From positions 1 through 10,583 of the forward strand of contig CAZFVY010000158.1 of NCBI GenBank assembly GCA_964522665.1: 10,583 nt of DNA, read 5' to 3'. The stretch is from CAZFVY01 sp964522665. GTDB lineage: Bacteria; Verrucomicrobiota; Verrucomicrobiia; Limisphaerales; CAZFVY01. The notes beneath the pieces were generated by a model. That model ran no database searches and was not told the origin of the DNA. It saw only the letters and a list, made by a program, of their open reading frames with translations. The first letter of the stretch is position 1. The number at the start of each line of letters is the position of its first letter. This document shows, piece by piece, positions 6,316 to 10,583 of the stretch. The position numbers and the translations under genes are program-made.

Positions 6316-8145
6316 ATGGCTGACAATAAGAAGCACGTTTACGACGAGAGCAAGATCAAGACGCTCTCCTCGCTGGAACATATCCGGCTGCGCACCGGCA
6401 TGTACATCGGCCGCATTGGCGACGGCTCCCACCATGACGACGGTTGTTATATCCTGCTGAAAGAGGTGATCGATAACGCGATCGACGAATACATCATGGG
6501 CCACGGCCGCGAGGTGCAGATCAAGCTCGACGGCGCCCGCCTCGCCATCCGCGATTACGGCCGCGGTATTCCGTTGGGCAAAGTCATCGAGTGCGTGTCG
6601 CAAATCAACACCGGCGCGAAATACAACGACGAAGTCTTTCAATTCAGCGTTGGGCTTAATGGCGTCGGCACCAAGGCGGTCAACGCGCTCTCGCGGGAAT
6701 TCATCGTGCGCAGCTTTCGCGCAGGCCAATTCGTGGAGGCGGCGTTCAAGCAGGGCAAGCTCAAGAAAGAGAACAAGGGCAAGACCGAGGAGCCGGATGG
6801 CACCTATGTCGAGTTCGAGCCGGACCCCGAGATTTTCAAAACGACGACGTATCGCGCCGAGTTCATCGAGCGCCGGTTGCGCCATTACAGTTACCTCAAC
6901 ACCGGCCTGAAGCTCATCTTCAACGGGCAGACGTTTCAATCCCGGCATGGTTTGCTCGACCTCGTGCTCGAGGATTTGCGCGCGGACAGCAGCGAGCCGA
7001 TCTATCCGCCGCTCCATTACACGAGCAAGACGCTGGAGTTCTGCTTCACCCACAGCAACAGCCGCTACGGCGAAACGTTCTTCTCGTTCGTCAACGGGCA
7101 ATACACCTCGGACGGCGGCACGCACCTGAGCGCGTTTCGCGAGGGGCTGCTCAAGGCGGTGAACGAATACGCCAAGGGCAAATTCGAGGGCGACGACGTG
7201 CGCGAATGCATGGTCGGGGCGGTCGCGATCCGGCTGAAGGACCCGATCTTCGAGTCGCAGACCAAGAACAAGCTCGGCAACACGGAGTTGCGCTCGGACC
7301 TCGTGAACACCGTGCGCGCCGAGCTGCTCCAGTTCTTCAACCGCAACAAGGCCGTCGCCGACCAGATCATCGCCAAGGCCGAGGACACGCAGCAGTTGCG
7401 GAAAGAATTGCAGGAAGTCAAGAAGCTGGCCCGCGAGCGCGCCAAGGCGATCACCCTGCGCATTCCGCAACTCAAGGATTGCAAGATTCACTTCGACAAG
7501 GCGAAGGGGAAGGGCCGCGGCTCGATGGTCTTCCTGGCCGAGGGGCAGTCGGCCGCCGGGTCAATCGTCAGTTGCCGCGACGTCAACACGCAGGCGATCT
7601 TCATCCTGAAGGGCAAGCCGCTCAACGTCTGGGACCTCAAGCGCGACATCGTTTACCGGAACGACGAGTTGTACAACCTCATGCGGAGCCTCGACATCGA
7701 GGACACGCTTGAGCGGCTCCGTTACGAGAAGGTCATCCTCGCCACCGACGCCGACGTGGACGGGTTGCACATCCGCAATCTCATCATCACCTATTTCTTC
7801 CGGTTCTTCGACGCGCTGGTCCGCGACGGGCATCTTTATGTGCTGGAAACTCCGCTCTTTCGGGTCCGCAACAAGGAGCAGACGATTTATTGCTACAGCG
7901 AAGCCGAGCGCGACGCGGCCGCCGGCAAGTTGGGCCGCGCCTGCGAGATCACCCGCTTCAAGGGGCTGGGCGAAATCTCGCCGAAGGAGTTCAAGCAATT
8001 CATCGGCGACGAAATGCGCCTCAGCCAGGTCGAGTACGCGCCCAAGCTCGAAGCGCAGGATATTCTGAGCTTTTACATGGGCAAAAACACGCCTGAACGC
8101 AAAGACTACATCATGGACCATCTCGTGGTCCCGGTCGAAGATTAG
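6316..8145 (+). CDS. parE: DNA topoisomerase IV subunit B (ParE/GyrB type)
   Basis: The ATPase subunit of a type IIA topoisomerase, which with ParC cuts, passes and reseals duplex DNA to decatenate and relax chromosomes. From the ATG it has 609 residues. The GHKL ATPase holds EVIDNAIDE (50-58, catalytic E50, Mg-binding N54), DYGRGIP (80-86) and VGLNGVGTKAVNALS (112-126). The transducer has the QTKNKL loop (315-320) with the phosphate-sensing Lys. The TOPRIM domain has AEGQSAAGS (408-416), LKGKPLN (431-437) and DADVDGLHIR (478-487), keeping the catalytic Glu and the three Asp. Gln replaces Asp in the usual EGDSA. Length and sequence fit Bacteroidota-type ParE rather than the ~800-residue GyrB. 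A GTG at 6307 would add three residues; no clear Shine-Dalgarno supports either. parC follows 38 bases on. A second gyrase-like role in this organism cannot be excluded. Confidence 0.93.
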   Translation: MADNKKHVYDESKIKTLSSLEHIRLRTGMYIGRIGDGSHHDDGCYILLKEVIDNAIDEYIMGHGREVQIKLDGARLAIRDYGRGIPLGKVIECVSQINTGAKYNDEVFQFSVGLNGVGTKAVNALSREFIVRSFRAGQFVEAAFKQGKLKKENKGKTEEPDGTYVEFEPDPEIFKTTTYRAEFIERRLRHYSYLNTGLKLIFNGQTFQSRHGLLDLVLEDLRADSSEPIYPPLHYTSKTLEFCFTHSNSRYGETFFSFVNGQYTSDGGTHLSAFREGLLKAVNEYAKGKFEGDDVRECMVGAVAIRLKDPIFESQTKNKLGNTELRSDLVNTVRAELLQFFNRNKAVADQIIAKAEDTQQLRKELQEVKKLARERAKAITLRIPQLKDCKIHFDKAKGKGRGSMVFLAEGQSAAGSIVSCRDVNTQAIFILKGKPLNVWDLKRDIVYRNDELYNLMRSLDIEDTLERLRYEKVILATDADVDGLHIRNLIITYFFRFFDALVRDGHLYVLETPLFRVRNKEQTIYCYSEAERDAAAGKLGRACEITRFKGLGEISPKEFKQFIGDEMRLSQVEYAPKLEAQDILSFYMGKNTPERKDYIMDHLVVPVED

Positions 8146-8183
8146 CGCCCGCGCCGCCTTTTAACGCTCAACGAAATCCCGTC

Positions 8184-10298
8184 ATGCCTGGCCCCCGCAA
8201 TCCCCAGCCCGACCCGTCGCCGACGCCGGAACCAAATTCGCCCGCACCGTCCGCCGAGGCGGCGCCCGCCTCCACTCCGAACGGCGCCGGCGCCGCGCAC
8301 GTCGAGCTCGAGGCCGTCCCGGCCGAGCTGGCGCATCGCGCGTTCGTGCCCGCCAATCTCGAACTCCCGCTGCACCGGCGGGTGGACCGCAATTTCCTCG
8401 ATTACGCGTCGTACGTCATTCGCGACCGCGCCATCGCGAACCTCGCCGACGGCCTAAAGCCGGTGCAGCGCCGCATTCTCTGGGCGCTCCATCGGACCGA
8501 CGACGGACGGTTCACGAAGGTGGCGAACGTGGTCGGCGACACGATGAAGTATCATCCCCACGGCGACGCCTCGATCGGCGACGCGCTGGTGGTGCTGGCG
8601 AACAAGCGTTATCTGATCGAGGGCCAGGGGAATTTCGGCAACATCCACACTGGCGATCCCGCCGCCGCCTCGCGTTACATCGAATGCCGGCTCACGGCGC
8701 TCGCGCGCGACAACATTTTCAATGAGGAAATCACCGAGTTGGTTCCCAGCTACGACGGCCGCAACCAGGAACCGGTCACCCTGCCGTCCAAGCTGCCGCT
8801 GACCCTGATGCTTGGCAATGAAGGGATCGCCGTCGGCCTCTCCTCGAAAATCCTGCCGCATAACTTCATCGAGTTGCTCCACGCGCAAATCGCGATCCTG
8901 AAAAAGCAGCCGTTCAAATTGCTGCCCGACTTCGCGACCGGCGGCCTGATGGACGCGCGCGAATATGCCGACGGCCGCGGCAGCGTCAAGGTCCGCGCGA
9001 AAATCAAGGTCAAGGACGAATCGACCGTCGTCATCAAGGAGATTCCACCGACCACGACGACTGATTCGCTGATCGGCTCGATCGAAGACGCGACGCGCAA
9101 GGGCAAGCTCAAGGTGCGCAGCATCAATGATTTCACCTCCGAGGAAGTCGAGATCGAGATCAAGGCTCCGAACGGCGTCAGCTCCGAGCAACTCGTTGAC
9201 GCCCTCTATGCCTTTACCGAGTGCGAGACCTCGATCAGCAGCCGCGTCATTGTCATCAAGGGCAATCGCCCGGTGGACATGACGGTCTCCGACGTGCTCC
9301 GCGAGAACACCGGGCAACTGGTCGAGATCCTCAAGCGCGAGCTGGAGTTGAAAGAAGCCAAACTGCAGCAGGAGCTTCACTACAAGACGCTCGTCCGCCT
9401 CTTCATCGAGCATCGCGTCTATAAGTTGATCGAACAGTGCAAGACGAACGAGGCGGTGATCGCGGCCGTCTATGACGGGTTCAAGCCGCTCCGCCGGCAG
9501 ATGCTGCGCGACCTGAGCGATGACGACGTCCGCATGTTGCTCGAGGTCCGCATCCGCCGTATTTCGCTCTTCGACTTGAACCAGCACCGGCAGGAGATGG
9601 ACAAGGTCAAGGCCGACCTGGAGCAAACCAGCAAGCATCTGAAGAACGTGAAGGCGTTTGCCATCGCGCACCTCGAGGCGCTGATCGAAAAATATGGCCC
9701 CGAGTACCCGCGCCTGACCAAGAGCAGCCGTTACGACGAGGTCGAGGCCAAGGAAGCCGCGTTCAAGGCGTTCAAGGTGGCTTACGACCGGGAGTCGGGT
9801 TACCTCGGCTACAAAGTCAGCGGCGAGGAATTCCGCCTCGACTGCACGAAATTTGACAAAATCCTGATGGTCTTCCGCGACGGGCACTACCTCGTCACCG
9901 ATCTGCAGGAAAAGCTGTTCATTGGTCCCGACCTCGTTTACGCGGCGCTGCCGGACCGCGAGCGCGTTTTCACGCTTTGCTACACGAACCGCGAGGCGAC
10001 CTACCTGAAGCGGTTCACGTTCGGCGGCACGATCATGAACAAGGAGTATTTCTGCATCCCGGAGAAATCAAAGATCCTCTTCTTCGAGCCGGGCACGCCG
10101 GAAACGCTCTACATCAAATACAAACCCGCGCCGCACCAGAAGATCAACCAGCAGACTTGCCAGCCAAGCGAGGTCGATGTCAAAGGCGCCAAAACGCTGG
10201 GCCGCCAAATCTCGATCAAAGACGTCGGCTCGATCAACAGCAAACCGCCGCGCAATTGGGACGCGGAGGCGACGACGACGAAGCTGCAGTTTATTTGA
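8184..10298 (+). CDS. parC: DNA topoisomerase IV subunit A (ParC type)
   Basis: The DNA breakage-rejoining subunit partnered with ParE, 704 residues. After a Pro/Ala-rich leader (1-58) comes the winged-helix core: NFLDYASYVIRDRAIANLAD (70-89), DGLKPVQRRIL (89-99), YHPHGDASIGDALV (123-136) and the active-site pair Arg164-Tyr165, whose tyrosine makes the covalent DNA link. Tower and coiled-coil regions run to about residue 510. The C-terminal ~190 residues resemble the beta-pinwheel of Bacteroidota ParC but are shorter than in those proteins (~900 in total, from memory). No GyrA box is seen, arguing for topoisomerase IV rather than gyrase. Ala129 sits where E. coli GyrA has Ser83, and Asp133 matches Asp87. 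The ATG at 8184 follows parE by 38 bases. A GTG at 8346 (codon 55) would remove the leader. ParE and ParC are almost certainly co-transcribed. Confidence 0.93.
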   Translation: MPGPRNPQPDPSPTPEPNSPAPSAEAAPASTPNGAGAAHVELEAVPAELAHRAFVPANLELPLHRRVDRNFLDYASYVIRDRAIANLADGLKPVQRRILWALHRTDDGRFTKVANVVGDTMKYHPHGDASIGDALVVLANKRYLIEGQGNFGNIHTGDPAAASRYIECRLTALARDNIFNEEITELVPSYDGRNQEPVTLPSKLPLTLMLGNEGIAVGLSSKILPHNFIELLHAQIAILKKQPFKLLPDFATGGLMDAREYADGRGSVKVRAKIKVKDESTVVIKEIPPTTTTDSLIGSIEDATRKGKLKVRSINDFTSEEVEIEIKAPNGVSSEQLVDALYAFTECETSISSRVIVIKGNRPVDMTVSDVLRENTGQLVEILKRELELKEAKLQQELHYKTLVRLFIEHRVYKLIEQCKTNEAVIAAVYDGFKPLRRQMLRDLSDDDVRMLLEVRIRRISLFDLNQHRQEMDKVKADLEQTSKHLKNVKAFAIAHLEALIEKYGPEYPRLTKSSRYDEVEAKEAAFKAFKVAYDRESGYLGYKVSGEEFRLDCTKFDKILMVFRDGHYLVTDLQEKLFIGPDLVYAALPDRERVFTLCYTNREATYLKRFTFGGTIMNKEYFCIPEKSKILFFEPGTPETLYIKYKPAPHQKINQQTCQPSEVDVKGAKTLGRQISIKDVGSINSKPPRNWDAEATTTKLQFI

Positions 10299-10368
10299 GG
10301 GGGAGGCGTTTTGCCGCTACGGGTCGTCGCGTGAGATACGGGAAGCCGGCAGGCAGGCGAACGCGCTA

Positions 10369-10408
10369 ACGGAAAGACGCGAAGGCGCGAAGCAGCGAAG
10401 GAGCGAAC
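10369..10408. repeat. Tandem array of five 8-bp units (NNGCGAAG)
   Basis: Consecutive units ACGGAAAG, ACGCGAAG, GCGCGAAG, CAGCGAAG and GAGCGAAC occupy 10369-10408 in perfect 8-base register. The core GCGAAG is exact in three units and degenerate in the outer two. Similar GCGAAG arrays are, as I recall, common between genes of Verrucomicrobiota; this was not checked. Confidence 0.6.
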
Positions 10409-10440
10409 TGAGGAGGCGACACGAATGTTGCCGCGCGGTG

Positions 10441-10568
10441 TGGAGTGCGTCGGCAAAGCGGAGCGGCGACGACGCTTTCGTCGGGAGGGACGCGTGCTTT
10501 GGTTCGGGGGTTCGACGGCCGGTTCGGAGCCCAAAGCGGTGTCGCGCTGCGCTTGCCACCGCACTCCA
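10441..10568. repeat. Long imperfect inverted repeat element
   Basis: The arm at 10441-10478 aligns with the reverse complement of 10533-10568 with about 31 matches over 38 positions and two one-base gaps. The outer end TGGAGTGCG and the inner end CGCTTT are exact. The loop is about 54 bases and has no gene. It resembles a palindromic dispersed element of the MITE or structured-repeat kind and sits 142 bases after parC. The window ends 15 bases beyond it, so flanking duplications cannot be judged. Confidence 0.55.
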
Positions 10569-10583
10569 TGGAGCGCTCGAACA

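Larger units (their letters stand above)
10299..10583. other. Gene-free right flank made of repeats
   Basis: No convincing gene lies in the last 285 bases. The open frames here run through the tandem and inverted repeats and give arginine- and serine-rich translations with no domain. No strong terminator hairpin with a T-run was seen just after parC. Confidence 0.6.

Noticed and set aside
6148..7491. Minus-strand open frame of 447 codons opposite parE
   Set aside because: The plus strand here encodes intact GHKL and transducer motifs. The minus translation has no domain and follows the third-position GC pattern of the real gene.
8454..9887. Minus-strand open frame of 477 codons opposite parC
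   Set aside because: It is the complement of a conserved ParC core including the active-site tyrosine. Its length reflects high GC, not coding function.
6316..10298. Reading the topoisomerase pair as gyrase (gyrB/gyrA)
   Set aside because: The B subunit is about 610 residues without the gyrase insert, and no GyrA box is seen in the A subunit. Sequence style matches Bacteroidota-type topoisomerase IV, though biochemical activity is not proven.
10366..10569. Small minus-strand open frames at the right end
   Set aside because: They translate the inverted and tandem repeats, several overlap in different frames, and none has coding-like composition.

Overview
The window is GC-rich bacterial DNA carrying seven convincing protein genes, all on the + strand, between two gene-free, repeat-bearing flanks. 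The topoisomerase pair resembles the Bacteroidota-type topoisomerase IV. Together with the GC content and the style of the intergenic repeats (GCGAAG-type tandem units and long imperfect inverted repeats), this suggests a member of the Verrucomicrobiota or a close relative in the PVC group. That placement is inferred from recalled family features and was not tested by a search. No rRNA, tRNA, CRISPR array, transposase or phage gene was seen.

Layout: (1) Positions 1-534 hold no convincing gene. They contain a small hairpin, a terminator-like stem, a 25-bp imperfect inverted repeat pair (210-234 / 351-375) and, next to the first gene, a 26-bp palindrome that looks like an operator. (2) Positions 535-5174 form a tight transporter operon: a YtrA-type GntR repressor, a BcrA/YtrB-like ABC ATPase, a six-helix ABC-2-type permease, a second ABC ATPase and a large permease resembling the 'putative ABC exporter' family. 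Gaps are 29 bases or less, and the last ATPase and permease overlap. (3) Positions 5193-6101 encode a YIP1-like membrane protein with a low-complexity insert; it is only 18 bases from the permease and is probably co-transcribed. (4) Positions 6102-6306 are a 205-base spacer with a purine-rich 9-bp tandem repeat and a large hairpin with a competing inner hairpin. (5) Positions 6316-8145 and 8184-10298 are parE and parC of a topoisomerase IV-type enzyme. (6) Positions 10299-10583 are non-coding, with an 8-bp tandem repeat and another long inverted repeat.

The regulator probably binds the palindrome over its own promoter and controls both ABC transporters as one unit. The order (regulator, ATPase, permease, ATPase, permease) parallels the ytr operon of Bacillus subtilis, but the second ATPase/permease pair is of a different kind. 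ParE and ParC would form a heterotetramer for decatenation and relaxation. Nothing in the window is clearly a wholly new system. The most interesting points are the operator with a possibly leaderless start, the switch-like hairpins before parE, the repeat-derived look of the YIP1 insert, and the native residue variants in the topoisomerase.
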